Assembly (NCBI GenBank): GCA_963782985.1
Contig: CAWALU010000011.1
Coordinates: forward strand, 62,001 to 126,000
Reading direction: 5' to 3'
DNA length: 64,000 nucleotides
From: CAVSWT01 sp963782985
GTDB taxonomy: Bacteria > Bacteroidota > Ignavibacteria > Ignavibacteriales > Ignavibacteriaceae
Made by a program: the position numbers and the translations under genes. The notes beneath the pieces were generated by a model. The model ran no database searches. It had not been told where the DNA came from and was given only the letters and a program-made list of their open reading frames with translations. Shown in pieces: positions 8,104-15,879 of this stretch (position 1 is the stretch's first letter; each line of letters begins with the position of its first letter).

Positions 8104-8213
8104 CATGAAGGTATAATAATATTGGAAGGATCCCTTGAAGCGGGAAAAGTTTAAGGATAGGTCAGATGTTTGGAGGAGTATCATCTTATAACCCTTTTTT
8201 CCCGGCAGAAGTG
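8104..8213. repeat. Duplicated leader block, copy C
   Basis: This is the 5' leader of the 558-residue gene. It matches 5690-5790 and, in CAGATGTTTGGAGGAGTATC and CCCGGCAG, also 3955-4020. The large stem-loop seen in the other two copies is absent; the copy ends near AAATACAATT. Confidence 0.75.
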
Positions 8214-8346
8214 TAAGTAAAATAAATATTAAATACAATTCCTATAATTAGCGGTGAAAGCGGCTATTAATAAAATCCCGCATGGCATTTACAAACCATT
8301 TCTGATATAACCGGGATGGTTTGTTTAGAATAAAAAAGTGAGGCTT

Positions 8347-8526
8347 CCGAGTGTGTTGCATAACTTTTTTTTCGGTCATTGCGAGGAACGAAGCCTGTCC
8401 GCCGTATGACTGTGGAAGGCGGGCAATCTCATATTTTTAATTTTGAGATTGCTTCACTCGATGACCTGTCTGCCGACAGGCAGGCTCGTTCGCAATGACA
8501 ACTTCAGAGTTGTGAAACACTCTCGG
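8347..8526. repeat. MITE-like inverted-repeat element, copy 2
   Basis: The outer ends CCGAGTGTGTT (8347) and AACACTCTCGG (8516-8526) are inverted repeats with one mismatch. Inside, GTCATTGCGA at 8375 pairs with TCGCAATGAC at 8490-8499, and CAATCTC pairs with GAGATTG around an AT-rich centre. The nested palindrome CCTGTCTGCCGACAGGCAGG lies at about 8464-8483. The left end GAGGCTTCCGAG is shared with the element at 296-463. No open frame of note. Confidence 0.65.
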
Positions 8527-8535
8527 TAGACGGGT

Positions 8536-9963
8536 TTATTTCAAAATACTTTCTTGAATGAAATAACTCATTTGCAAAAGTTTTTCTTCTTCAAATTGAT
8601 TGGCTAATAATTGAATGCCTATCGGCAAGCCATCTGTACTTTTAGCAGCGGGAATGCTGATACCCGGTATTCCGGCAAGGTTCGCTGAGGTTGTATAGAT
8701 ATCACTTAAGTACATTTCTAATGGATCACTTGATTTTTCGCCAATCTTAAAAGCAGTCGATGGAGTAGTGGGTGTTAAAATTATATCAACTTCTTTAAAT
8801 GCTTTATCAAAATCCTGCTTAATTAATCTTCTTACCTTCTGTGCCTTTTTATAATAAGCATCATAATAACCAGCAGATAAAACGTAAGTGCCGAGCATTA
8901 TTCTGCGCTTAACTTCAGTTCCAAATCCCTCGGATCGTGAAGATTTATACATATCAATTAATGTTTGGCTGTCACCCGAACGGTAGCCATATCTTGCTCC
9001 ATCGTATCTTGCAAGATTTGAAGAAGCTTCTGCTGTAGTTAAAATATAATATGCGGCAATGGTATATTCGTTGTGAGGCAGATGAATATTTATTACTTCA
9101 AATCCTTTTGATTTTAATTTTTCAATTACAATTTCAGTTTCTTTTTTTATTTCAGATGATAAACCCTCGCCAAAATATTCCTCGGCAATACCAATTTTTA
9201 ATTTAGTTTCTTGGGAAAGATTTTTATTGTAATCGGGGATTGAAACTTTTGATGAAGTTGCATCCTGTTTATCTTCGCCGGAAATTACTTGTAAAATTAA
9301 TGCCGCGTCTTCAACATTATTTGTAAAAGGTCCGATGGTATCAAAAGAAGAAGCAAAAGCCGTTAAGCCGAAGCGGGATACTCTTCCGTATGTTGGTTTT
9401 AATCCATACACGCCGCATAATGCAGCAGGTTGTCGAATAGAGCCTCCGGTATCGGTACCAAGCGCTGCATCGCATAATCCGGCTGCAACCGCTGCTGCAG
9501 AACCTCCGCTGGAACCGCCGGGAACTCTTTTATTATCAACCGGATTTAATACCGGACCAAAAGCGCTGTTTTCATTTGAAGAACCCATTGCAAATTCATC
9601 ACAATTTGTTTTGCCAATTATTATGGCATCTTCATCGATTAATTTTTGTACCGCTGAAGCTGTGTAAATTGAAATGAAGTCTTTTAATATTTTAGATGAG
9701 CAGGTTGTGGGTTTGTCTTTTATTGATAGGACATCTTTTACGGCAATTACCATCCCCGCAAGCACACCATAATTGCCTGACTTTATTTTCTGTTCAATTA
9801 TTTCTGCCTGCTTTTTAGCATCATCTTCAAAAACAAAATTGAACGCGTTTAATTTTTTATTATCGCCTATTTTCTTTAAAAAATCATCAACGTTTTGTAC
9901 TAAGGATAATTTATTTTGTTTTATCTTTTGAAGTTTATCGGAATGGTTAAAGTAATGAGACAA
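8536..9963 (-). CDS. gatA: Glutamyl/aspartyl-tRNA amidotransferase subunit A
   Basis: The 475-residue product is an amidase-signature enzyme that releases ammonia from glutamine for the transamidation of Glu-tRNAGln or Asp-tRNAAsn by GatCAB. The Ser-cisSer-Lys triad is visible: Lys76 in IAVKD, Ser151 in VPGGSSGGSAAA and Ser175 in TDTGGSIRQPAALCG. The ATG is at 9963. The length fits the family (about 470-490). gatB and gatC are not in the window. It is the last gene of the minus-strand run purS-purQ-tatA-tatA-gatA, 50 bp after the second tatA. Confidence 0.96.
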   Translation of the reverse strand: MSHYFNHSDKLQKIKQNKLSLVQNVDDFLKKIGDNKKLNAFNFVFEDDAKKQAEIIEQKIKSGNYGVLAGMVIAVKDVLSIKDKPTTCSSKILKDFISIYTASAVQKLIDEDAIIIGKTNCDEFAMGSSNENSAFGPVLNPVDNKRVPGGSSGGSAAAVAAGLCDAALGTDTGGSIRQPAALCGVYGLKPTYGRVSRFGLTAFASSFDTIGPFTNNVEDAALILQVISGEDKQDATSSKVSIPDYNKNLSQETKLKIGIAEEYFGEGLSSEIKKETEIVIEKLKSKGFEVINIHLPHNEYTIAAYYILTTAEASSNLARYDGARYGYRSGDSQTLIDMYKSSRSEGFGTEVKRRIMLGTYVLSAGYYDAYYKKAQKVRRLIKQDFDKAFKEVDIILTPTTPSTAFKIGEKSSDPLEMYLSDIYTTSANLAGIPGISIPAAKSTDGLPIGIQLLANQFEEEKLLQMSYFIQESILK

Positions 9964-10013
9964 GCAGTTCCCTACCTTTTAAAATTTTTAGTTTGGTGAA
10001 AAAGAAAAGAATA

Positions 10014-10184
10014 TTACTTATCGGAAATTTTAATTTGATCTTCTACATCTTTTACGCTTTTTTTGAACTCTCTAATTCCTTTACCAACGCTTTGCGCAAT
10101 CTCAGGAATTTTTTTAGCGCCAAACAAAAGCATAGCGATAGCTAAAATAATTATTAATTCACCGCCGCCTATATTTTCAAACAT
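10014..10184 (-). CDS. tatA: Sec-independent translocase protein TatA/E, second copy
   Basis: A short 56-residue gene. The product begins MFENIGGGELIIILAIAML, then LFGAKKIPEIAQSVGKGIREF and a charged tail. This is the TatA plan: a short N-terminus, one membrane helix, an FGxKKxPE hinge and an amphipathic helix. TatA oligomers form the passage for folded proteins exported by the twin-arginine route. It differs from its neighbour at 10215-10415 throughout, so the pair is an old duplication, perhaps TatA/TatB-like or TatA/TatE-like. It lies 30 bp after its paralogue. tatC is not in the window. Confidence 0.9.
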   Translation of the reverse strand: MFENIGGGELIIILAIAMLLFGAKKIPEIAQSVGKGIREFKKSVKDVEDQIKISDK

Positions 10185-10214
10185 AATCTTACCAATACAA
10201 AAAGTCGTTAAAAG

Positions 10215-10415
10215 TTAAGTGGTTTTTTTTGATTCAGTTTTTTCATCTTTATCAGTAGTCTTAATTTCGTCTTCAACATCTTTTAATGATTTTTTAAATT
10301 CGCGCATTCCTTTGCCCAAACCTTGAGCAAGTTCCGGAATTTTTTTAGCGCCGAATAAAATTAAAATTACAAGTAGTATAAGTATTATTTCGCCGGTTCC
10401 TAAATTACCAAACAT
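10215..10415 (-). CDS. tatA: Sec-independent translocase protein TatA/E, first copy
   Basis: The 66-residue product has MFGNLGTGEIILILLVILI as membrane helix, then LFGAKKIPELAQGLGKGMREF as hinge and amphipathic helix, and a Lys/Asp/Glu/Thr tail. The Phe-Gly hinge (FGAKKIPE) is the TatA signature. It lies 11 bp after purQ on the same strand, so it is probably co-transcribed with the purine genes, and 30 bp before the second tatA copy. Its tail is longer and more acidic than that of the second copy. Confidence 0.92.
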   Translation of the reverse strand: MFGNLGTGEIILILLVILILFGAKKIPELAQGLGKGMREFKKSLKDVEDEIKTTDKDEKTESKKTT

Positions 10416-10426
10416 AACTGCACCTT

Positions 10427-11128
10427 TTAGTTAAATATATTATTTACGATTGCATTAAAAATTAATGAACCGTCTGTTTTACCGAGTAAAGGATCACAAG
10501 CTCTCTCCGGGTGAGGCATCATTCCCAGCACATTTCCTTTTTTATTGATTATGCCTGCAATTCCATTTACCGATCCGTTTGGATTCGACTCATCTTCAAC
10601 AGTTCCATTTTGTGAAGAATATTTAAATACAATCTGTTCGTTATCAATTAAAGTCTTTAAAGTTTTTTCATCTGCAAAATAATTTCCTTCGCCATGTGCG
10701 ATAGGAACTTTTAAAACTTTTTCTGCGTCAATTCCTTTGGTAAAGACCGTATCACTATTTCCGATTGAAAGATATATATCTTTACAAACAAATTGTAGCG
10801 ATTTATTTTTCAACATAACCCCGGGCAATAATTCGGCTTCAAGCAATATTTGAAATCCATTACAAATACCAATTACATATCCGCCTTTATCTGCAAAATT
10901 AATAACTGAATTCATAATAGGGGAGAAGCGGGCGATTGACCCGGTTCTTAAATAATCGCCGTAAGAAAATCCGCCGGGTAAAATTATTACATCGGAATTT
11001 TTTAAATCAGTGTCTTTGTGCCAAAGGAAATTTACTTCGTAGCCTAAAATTTTTTTTAAAGCGTAGTAAGCGTCATGATCGCAATTGGAGCCGGGAAAAA
11101 CAACCACGCCGAACTTTGGGTCGCTCAT
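10427..11128 (-). CDS. purQ: Phosphoribosylformylglycinamidine synthase, glutaminase subunit
   Basis: The 233-residue class I glutamine amidotransferase supplies ammonia to the PurL/PurS complex, which converts FGAR to FGAM in purine synthesis. The catalytic triad is visible: Cys89 in GICNGFQILLEA, with His206 and Glu208 in MMPHPERACDP. The N-terminus GVVVFPGSNCDHDA is the usual PurQ start. It overlaps the end of purS by four bases, a sign of translational coupling. The separate small PurS and PurQ imply a small-type PurL elsewhere in the genome. Confidence 0.96.
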   Translation of the reverse strand: MSDPKFGVVVFPGSNCDHDAYYALKKILGYEVNFLWHKDTDLKNSDVIILPGGFSYGDYLRTGSIARFSPIMNSVINFADKGGYVIGICNGFQILLEAELLPGVMLKNKSLQFVCKDIYLSIGNSDTVFTKGIDAEKVLKVPIAHGEGNYFADEKTLKTLIDNEQIVFKYSSQNGTVEDESNPNGSVNGIAGIINKKGNVLGMMPHPERACDPLLGKTDGSLIFNAIVNNIFN

Positions 11129-11373
11129 ACTTTTTCCAGAGTAAATTCGTAGTCTTCCATAATAGGATTTGCAAGTAATTTATTGCAGTAATGATCAACT
11201 TCTTTTTCAGCGTCCGCTTTATTTTCCGAATCAACTAAAAATTCAATAAACTTTCCGATGCGTGTTTCTTTAATGTTTTTTAATCCGAGATGAGCGGCGC
11301 CTTTTTCAACGGCTTGACCTTGAGGGTCTAAAATTGAGGGTCTTCTTTTGATGATTACTTTAGCTTTATACAA
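11125..11373 (-). CDS. purS: Phosphoribosylformylglycinamidine synthase subunit PurS
   Basis: The 82-residue product begins YKAKVIIKRRPSILDPQGQA, the typical PurS strand, and continues with VEKGAAHLGLKNIKETRIGK. PurS dimers bridge PurQ and small PurL and help channel ammonia. Its stop overlaps the purQ start. The 47-bp gap upstream separates it from pssA. Confidence 0.95.
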   Translation of the reverse strand: MYKAKVIIKRRPSILDPQGQAVEKGAAHLGLKNIKETRIGKFIEFLVDSENKADAEKEVDHYCNKLLANPIMEDYEFTLEKV

Positions 11374-11420
11374 TCTAAATTTCCAATTAAGTTTTGAGAT
11401 GTGGAGGAAAGTGAATGAAT

Positions 11421-12143
11421 CTATTTCTTGTTAAAATATTTATTAAAAATCTGCCTAAAAATACCAAATAGAACTATGAAAACAAAAATGTAAAACAGCG
11501 CTTTCCCTTTGGTAATTATAAGTAAAACAACTGCCGTTAAGACGAAAATAAAATGGAAAGGTTTCTTTTTGATTGCGGCGGGCGTGAGCTTTGGAAGCGT
11601 GTCATATTTTATAGTGGAAACCATTAAGTAAGATAAAACTAAAACCATTGGAATTATGTACGAAGCATAAGGCTCGGAAAAACCTTCCGGCTTATCATAA
11701 TAAGTAATTATAAAACTTGAAATTGTAATTGCTGAAGCGGGAATGGGAAGTCCTTTAAAAAAATCTTTATCAAAACCCACAAGCTGCACATTAAAACGCG
11801 CCAGCCTAAATCCCCCGGCAATCATTAATAAAGAACTTATAATTATTCCTACAGTTTCAAACTGAAATAAATAGGAATTGTAAATTAAAAATGAAGGAGC
11901 CGCCCCAAAACTTACCACATCGGAAAGCGAGTCAAGCTCAACGCCAAGCTCGCTGCTAGATTTGGTAAGTCTTGCCATCACGCCGTCGAGAGCGTCAAAA
12001 ACAGCGGCGGTAACAATTAACCAGGCTGCGGTATTAAATTCATTTTGGCTTGCGCTTACAATTGATAGAAATCCGCAGAACATATTCATTGCGGTAAAAA
12101 GATTTGGAATTACAGAAGGGGTTATTCTTATTCGGCGGTTCAT
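11421..12143 (-). CDS. pssA: CDP-diacylglycerol-serine O-phosphatidyltransferase
   Basis: The 240-residue membrane protein makes phosphatidylserine from CDP-diacylglycerol and serine. The CDP-alcohol phosphatidyltransferase motif runs D50-ALD53-G-VMA-R58, then G67, D71 and D75 (DALDGVMARL and GVELDSLSD). About six to seven hydrophobic segments follow. The ATG is 2 bp from the end of psd, so the two enzymes that make phosphatidylethanolamine in sequence are coupled. The PssA form here is the short membrane-embedded type, not the E. coli phospholipase-D type. Confidence 0.94.
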   Translation of the reverse strand: MNRRIRITPSVIPNLFTAMNMFCGFLSIVSASQNEFNTAAWLIVTAAVFDALDGVMARLTKSSSELGVELDSLSDVVSFGAAPSFLIYNSYLFQFETVGIIISSLLMIAGGFRLARFNVQLVGFDKDFFKGLPIPASAITISSFIITYYDKPEGFSEPYASYIIPMVLVLSYLMVSTIKYDTLPKLTPAAIKKKPFHFIFVLTAVVLLIITKGKALFYIFVFIVLFGIFRQIFNKYFNKK

Positions 12144-12145
12144 TT

Positions 12146-12802
12146 TTAATTTAATTGTTCAAAAAGAATTGTTTCGCCGGCGCTTACGCGGTCATTCTTT
12201 TTAACTTTATTAATCCAACCCGCAGAAAGCGGCACAACAACATCAACTCTGCTTCCATATTTTATCATACCAAAACGTTTGCCAATTTCTACGCTGTCGC
12301 CGGTTTTAATTTCATAAATAATTCTTCGGGCAACGAATCCTGCAACTTGTGTAAAGAAAACTTTTCCAAATTTACTCTCAATTCCAAATTCACATCTTTC
12401 GTTCACTTCGGAAGCTTTGTCTTCAAAAGCCGCTGTAAATTTACCGGGGAAGTATTTTAAGTAATCAATTTTTCCGTCAATTGGAATTCTATTTACATGC
12501 ACATCCAAAGGCGACATAAAAATAGAAACTTGTTTTGCTTTCCCATTAATAAATTTATTTTCTTCAACTTCTTTAACGAATAAAACTTTTCCATCGGCGG
12601 GGGAAACTACTATATTTTTTTTTGTGGGAGTTTGACGATCGGGATCGCGAAAAAAATTTAACGTTAATAAAAGTAAAACTAAGGGGAAGATAATTAGTAG
12701 CGATTTTAAGTAAACATTCTGAAAGAAAAAACTCAACGATATCAAAATGAAAACTATTACAGCGGTTACGCCTATTGTAAAATATCCGTATTTAGTAAAC
12801 AT
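12146..12802 (-). CDS. psd: Phosphatidylserine decarboxylase, short archaeal/Bacteroidota type
   Basis: The 218-residue enzyme converts phosphatidylserine to phosphatidylethanolamine with a pyruvoyl cofactor made by self-cleavage. Two hydrophobic segments at residues 8-50 anchor it. Then come FRDPDR, SPADGKVLFVKE, FMSPLDVHVNR and KYGSRVDVVVP. Cleavage is expected at Gly183-Ser184 (the GS motif that replaces the LGST of long-form enzymes). It is placed 3 bp after the PurC-like gene and 2 bp before pssA. Confidence 0.93.
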   Translation of the reverse strand: MFTKYGYFTIGVTAVIVFILISLSFFFQNVYLKSLLIIFPLVLLLLTLNFFRDPDRQTPTKKNIVVSPADGKVLFVKEVEENKFINGKAKQVSIFMSPLDVHVNRIPIDGKIDYLKYFPGKFTAAFEDKASEVNERCEFGIESKFGKVFFTQVAGFVARRIIYEIKTGDSVEIGKRFGMIKYGSRVDVVVPLSAGWINKVKKNDRVSAGETILFEQLN

Positions 12803-12805
12803 TTT

Positions 12806-13516
12806 TTAGCAGCTCATTATATTATGAAGCAAGTCCGTATATTTTTTTATTTCCGGCGCGGTGGTAAGCTTGTAAGGGTTGCTCCATTTTTTGTCTTCTT
12901 CAACAGGTAAGATTTTAAGGCTGCGGGGCGTAAAATCATCAACTAAATAAATTTTATTTTCGTGCTTTCCAAAACAGCAAGATACTTCGGCTAAAATCAT
13001 ATTTCTTCTTTCAAAAAAAGATTTTAACACGGCGTTTACTTTTGAACAAATCCTATTTATTAATTTTAGATCTTCCACAGTGCAAAGATTAAAAGAAACC
13101 AAATGACTTTCAGAAACTAATGAATCTTTTCCATCGCCCACATGAAATTCAAAAATTGGAAAATGTAAAATTTCATTTTCTTTTTTATGGAAGATTTTGG
13201 AAGTTCTTTTATCGACCGAGTTTAAAATTTTAACCACAAAAGGAAAACGCTCATGTTTTAAAAACTTAAGAGTATTTTTATTTTCTGATTTAACAAACGC
13301 TGTGGGAATATGATATTCTTTTAGATAATCAAAAAAGAAAGAATTAAGATGAGCAAATTTTTCACCTAAATTTTTACTTTTAATAATATTTGAACCATTT
13401 GATTGAAAATGATCAGGATATTCTAAAATAAGAAAATCTTCACGGTCAATAGTTGGAAGTTCTTTTTTGGTTAGCTCTTCAAAGAGGGTGCGGTTTTTAT
13501 TAAATTTTACTGCCAA
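12806..13516 (-). CDS. Diverged SAICAR synthetase-like protein (PurC family)
   Basis: The 236-residue product has the order of PurC elements in altered form. The segment SNGSNIIKSKNLGEKFAHLN, followed by FFFDYLKEYHIPTAFVK, corresponds to the PurC nucleotide-binding and NGIPTHFV region. FPFVVKILNSVDKRTSK takes the place of the EVVVRNIAAGS strand, and AEVSCCFGKHENKIYLVDDF the place of the metal-binding EFG-LADE segment. PurC joins aspartate to CAIR in purine synthesis, and purS and purQ lie in the same run of genes, which supports the call. Key residues have changed, so the activity is uncertain. Confidence 0.6.
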   Translation of the reverse strand: MAVKFNKNRTLFEELTKKELPTIDREDFLILEYPDHFQSNGSNIIKSKNLGEKFAHLNSFFFDYLKEYHIPTAFVKSENKNTLKFLKHERFPFVVKILNSVDKRTSKIFHKKENEILHFPIFEFHVGDGKDSLVSESHLVSFNLCTVEDLKLINRICSKVNAVLKSFFERRNMILAEVSCCFGKHENKIYLVDDFTPRSLKILPVEEDKKWSNPYKLTTAPEIKKYTDLLHNIMSC

Positions 13517-13583
13517 AATTACCTGCGATTATTTTTAGGTTAGAAATTATGAAATTTCAATGTATAAAGTCAATTGATTATAT

Positions 13584-13591
13584 TATATTTG
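13584..13591 (+). promoter_or_regulatory. Possible promoter element between divergent operons
   Basis: TATATTTG fits the TAnnTTTG element described for Bacteroidota main-sigma promoters and lies 60 bp before the ybaB start. No convincing upstream TTTG was found at the expected distance. The 134-bp gap must serve both directions. Confidence 0.25.
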
Positions 13592-13650
13592 CACAAATAA
13601 TTATAAAAAATTTGTAAATTTAATAAAAAAAATCAATTTGGAGGAACCCG

Positions 13651-13977
13651 ATGAAGGGCGGAATGCAAGGAATGCTTAAACAAGTTCAAAAAATGCAGGC
13701 GGAAATGCAAAAAGTGCAGGGCGAATTAGTAAATATCACAGTTACCGAAGAAGCCGGCGGCGGAATGATTAAAGCTACTGCTAACGGAAATAAAGAAATT
13801 ATTAGCGTGGAAATTGACCCGCAAGTCATAAGCAAAGATGAAAAAGAGATTTTAGAAGATTTAGTTGTTGCCGCCGTAAATAAAGCATTGCAATCCGCAA
13901 ATAAACGCGCCGAAGAAGAATTAGCAAAAGTTACAAAAGGGATGATTCCTCCAGGCTTAAATATTCCGGGATTCTAA
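13651..13977 (+). CDS. YbaB/EbfC family nucleoid-associated protein
   Basis: The 108-residue protein starts MKGGMQGMLKQVQKMQAEMQ, the characteristic Met/Gln-rich helix of YbaB, followed by the strand region GELVNITVTEEAGGGMIKA and the motif NGNKEIISVEIDPQV. It forms dimers that bind DNA without strong sequence preference. GGAGG eight bases before ATG 13651 is a strong ribosome binding site. The stop lies 2 bp before recR, the neighbour seen in most bacteria. Confidence 0.95.
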   Translation: MKGGMQGMLKQVQKMQAEMQKVQGELVNITVTEEAGGGMIKATANGNKEIISVEIDPQVISKDEKEILEDLVVAAVNKALQSANKRAEEELAKVTKGMIPPGLNIPGF

Positions 13978-13979
13978 AT

Positions 13980-14576
13980 TTGCAAATAGCTGAACCGCTT
14001 CAAGCTGCAATTGAAGAACTGAGCAAATTACCAAGTATTGGCAGAAAAACTGCACAAAGGCTGGCTTTATTCATTTTAAAAAATGATCAGTCGGCGGTTG
14101 AAAGCTTAGTAAAATCCATCATCGAGTTAAAAACAAAATTAAGATTTTGCGAAAGATGCTTTAATATTTCTGTTGGTGAATTGTGCGATGTCTGCAAAAA
14201 TCACAAAAGAGATAACTCAATTATCTGCGTGGTGGAAGAAGCCAGCGATGTTTTGGCAATTGAAAAATCGCATGAATTTAGCGGAATTTATCACGTGCTG
14301 GGCGGAGTTTTATCGCCGCTTTCCGGTATAAATCCCGAATCTTTAAAAATTAAAGAACTTATTAAACGCTTCGAAACAGAAAACATCAAAGAAATAATTC
14401 TGGCTCTCAACCCGGATACTGAAGGGGAAACCACAGCTTTATATCTCGCCAAACTTATTAAACCTTTTGGAATTAGGGTTACAAGAATTGCCCGCGGACT
14501 ACCTATCGGCGGCGACCTGGAATTTGCCGATGAAGCGACAATTGGAAGAGCTGTGTTGGGAAGAATTTCACTTTAA
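13980..14576 (+). CDS. recR: Recombination mediator protein RecR
   Basis: The 198-residue protein has a helix-hairpin-helix at about residues 13-30 (LSKLPSIGRKTAQRLAL). A four-cysteine zinc site follows (C57, C60, C69, C72), then a Toprim domain beginning ICVVEEASDVLAIE and containing ALNPDTEGETTALYL. RecR rings with RecO load RecA on gaps coated with SSB. The start is TTG at 13980, 2 bp after ybaB; no ATG fits the conserved N-terminus. It shares its last base with the start of the next gene. Confidence 0.96.
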   Translation: MQIAEPLQAAIEELSKLPSIGRKTAQRLALFILKNDQSAVESLVKSIIELKTKLRFCERCFNISVGELCDVCKNHKRDNSIICVVEEASDVLAIEKSHEFSGIYHVLGGVLSPLSGINPESLKIKELIKRFETENIKEIILALNPDTEGETTALYLAKLIKPFGIRVTRIARGLPIGGDLEFADEATIGRAVLGRISL

Positions 14577-15310
14577 TGGCTGAATGGTTTGTCGATTGGT
14601 TTAACACTGAAGAATATTTAAACGTTTACCAACATCGCAATAAACAAGACGCTGAAAAGCTCGTAAATTTAATTTTATCAAAAATAAAACTTTCCGCCGG
14701 CAGCAAAGCTCTTGATTTGGCTTGCGGAGCCGGTCGTCATTCTTTACTTTTTGCGCAAAATGGTTTTAAAGTTACCGCCGTTGATTTAAGTGAAAAATTA
14801 ATTAAAGTTGCTAAAAAATCCGCCGAAGAATTAAACCTTAAAATAGATTTTATTGAATCGGATTTGCGATATTTTTTTGTTAAAGGAAAATTTGATTTAG
14901 TCGTAAATCTTTTTACCAGCTTTGGTTATTTTGATAGCGACTTTGAAAATCTTCAAATATTTAAAGTTGCAATTAATCATTTAAAAGAAAAAGGTTTTTT
15001 TGTTTTTGATTTTTTGAACGCCGATTATTTAAAAAATAATTTGGTTAAAAAATCAGTTGATATAATTGCCGGCGGATTTATTACGCAGGAAAGAAAAATT
15101 GAAAATAAAAGAATCATAAAAAATATTACAATCGCAAAATATGAAACCGAGCAAAAATTTATGGAATCTGTTAGATTGTATTCTTCGGATGAATTAATTA
15201 CTGCGATTCAATCGGTTGGTTTTAAAGTGAATGAAATTTTAGGTGATTTTGATGGTAATTCTTTTAATCTTTTAACTTCGCCAAGAGTTATTATTTTTGC
15301 GCAAAAATGA
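14576..15310 (+). CDS. Class I SAM-dependent methyltransferase
   Basis: The 244-residue product has the SAM-binding motif I (ALDLACGAGRHSLLFAQNG), the acidic end of strand two (VTAVDLS) and a motif near FDLVVNLFTSFGYF. The N-terminus WFVDWFNTEEYLNVYQHR is typical of a family often found beside recR in Bacteroidota. The substrate is unknown. The start overlaps recR (TAATG), and its end overlaps the lipoprotein gene by four bases. Confidence 0.88.
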   Translation: MAEWFVDWFNTEEYLNVYQHRNKQDAEKLVNLILSKIKLSAGSKALDLACGAGRHSLLFAQNGFKVTAVDLSEKLIKVAKKSAEELNLKIDFIESDLRYFFVKGKFDLVVNLFTSFGYFDSDFENLQIFKVAINHLKEKGFFVFDFLNADYLKNNLVKKSVDIIAGGFITQERKIENKRIIKNITIAKYETEQKFMESVRLYSSDELITAIQSVGFKVNEILGDFDGNSFNLLTSPRVIIFAQK

Positions 15311-15879
15311 AAACCCTAATTTCAATATTTATTATCTTAATTTTTGTTTTTGTTGGATGCGGAACAAGAGACGCAGAAATTCCCACTCAGCCGGGAACAA
15401 TATTTCAGCCCGCAACCACTCCGGAAATTCTTATAAGCAATTTTAAAAATTCTCTCGATGATAAAAATGTAGTGAATTATATTAATTGTTTGTCCGATTC
15501 AAATTTTACAGATAGATCATTTTATTTTTCCCCCTCCGGAAGCGCAATTTCACAATTTCCTTCGTTGGCTGATGATTGGGATGTTAAACACGAAGAACAA
15601 TATTTTAATAATTTGATGAGCAAGGTTTTGGATAATGCCGCAATCACTTTAAATATTTTTAATATTAATTCCAGTCAATTTAGCGACAGCCTAATTTATT
15701 CGGCGGGCTACACAATTACAGTTCCTCTAACTGATAAATCAATTCCTGAAAATTATCAGGGCGACTTAAAATTTACGATGATTAGAGATTCGCGTTCAGT
15801 GTGGGTTATTTATAATTGGCAGGATACAAAAAACAGCGATTTACCAAGCTGGAGCGAGCTTAAAGGAAGATTCTATTAA
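15307..15879 (+). CDS. Outer-envelope lipoprotein, first of a pair
   Basis: The 190-residue product has a lipoprotein signal (MKTLISIFIILIFVFVGC) with a lipobox FVGC, so Cys18 should be lipidated. The rest is a small alpha/beta domain of the NTF2/SnoaL-like sort (FKNSLDDKNVVNYINCLSDS near the start and VWVIYNWQD near the end). This is a fold guess, not a family match. It overlaps the methyltransferase by four bases, and the next gene encodes a protein of similar plan, so the two may work together. Confidence 0.8.
   Translation: MKTLISIFIILIFVFVGCGTRDAEIPTQPGTIFQPATTPEILISNFKNSLDDKNVVNYINCLSDSNFTDRSFYFSPSGSAISQFPSLADDWDVKHEEQYFNNLMSKVLDNAAITLNIFNINSSQFSDSLIYSAGYTITVPLTDKSIPENYQGDLKFTMIRDSRSVWVIYNWQDTKNSDLPSWSELKGRFY

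Noticed and set aside
9335..9667. 110-codon frame on the plus strand
   Set aside because: Antisense shadow of gatA, whose catalytic motifs are certain; Pro/Ala-rich text is typical of such shadows.
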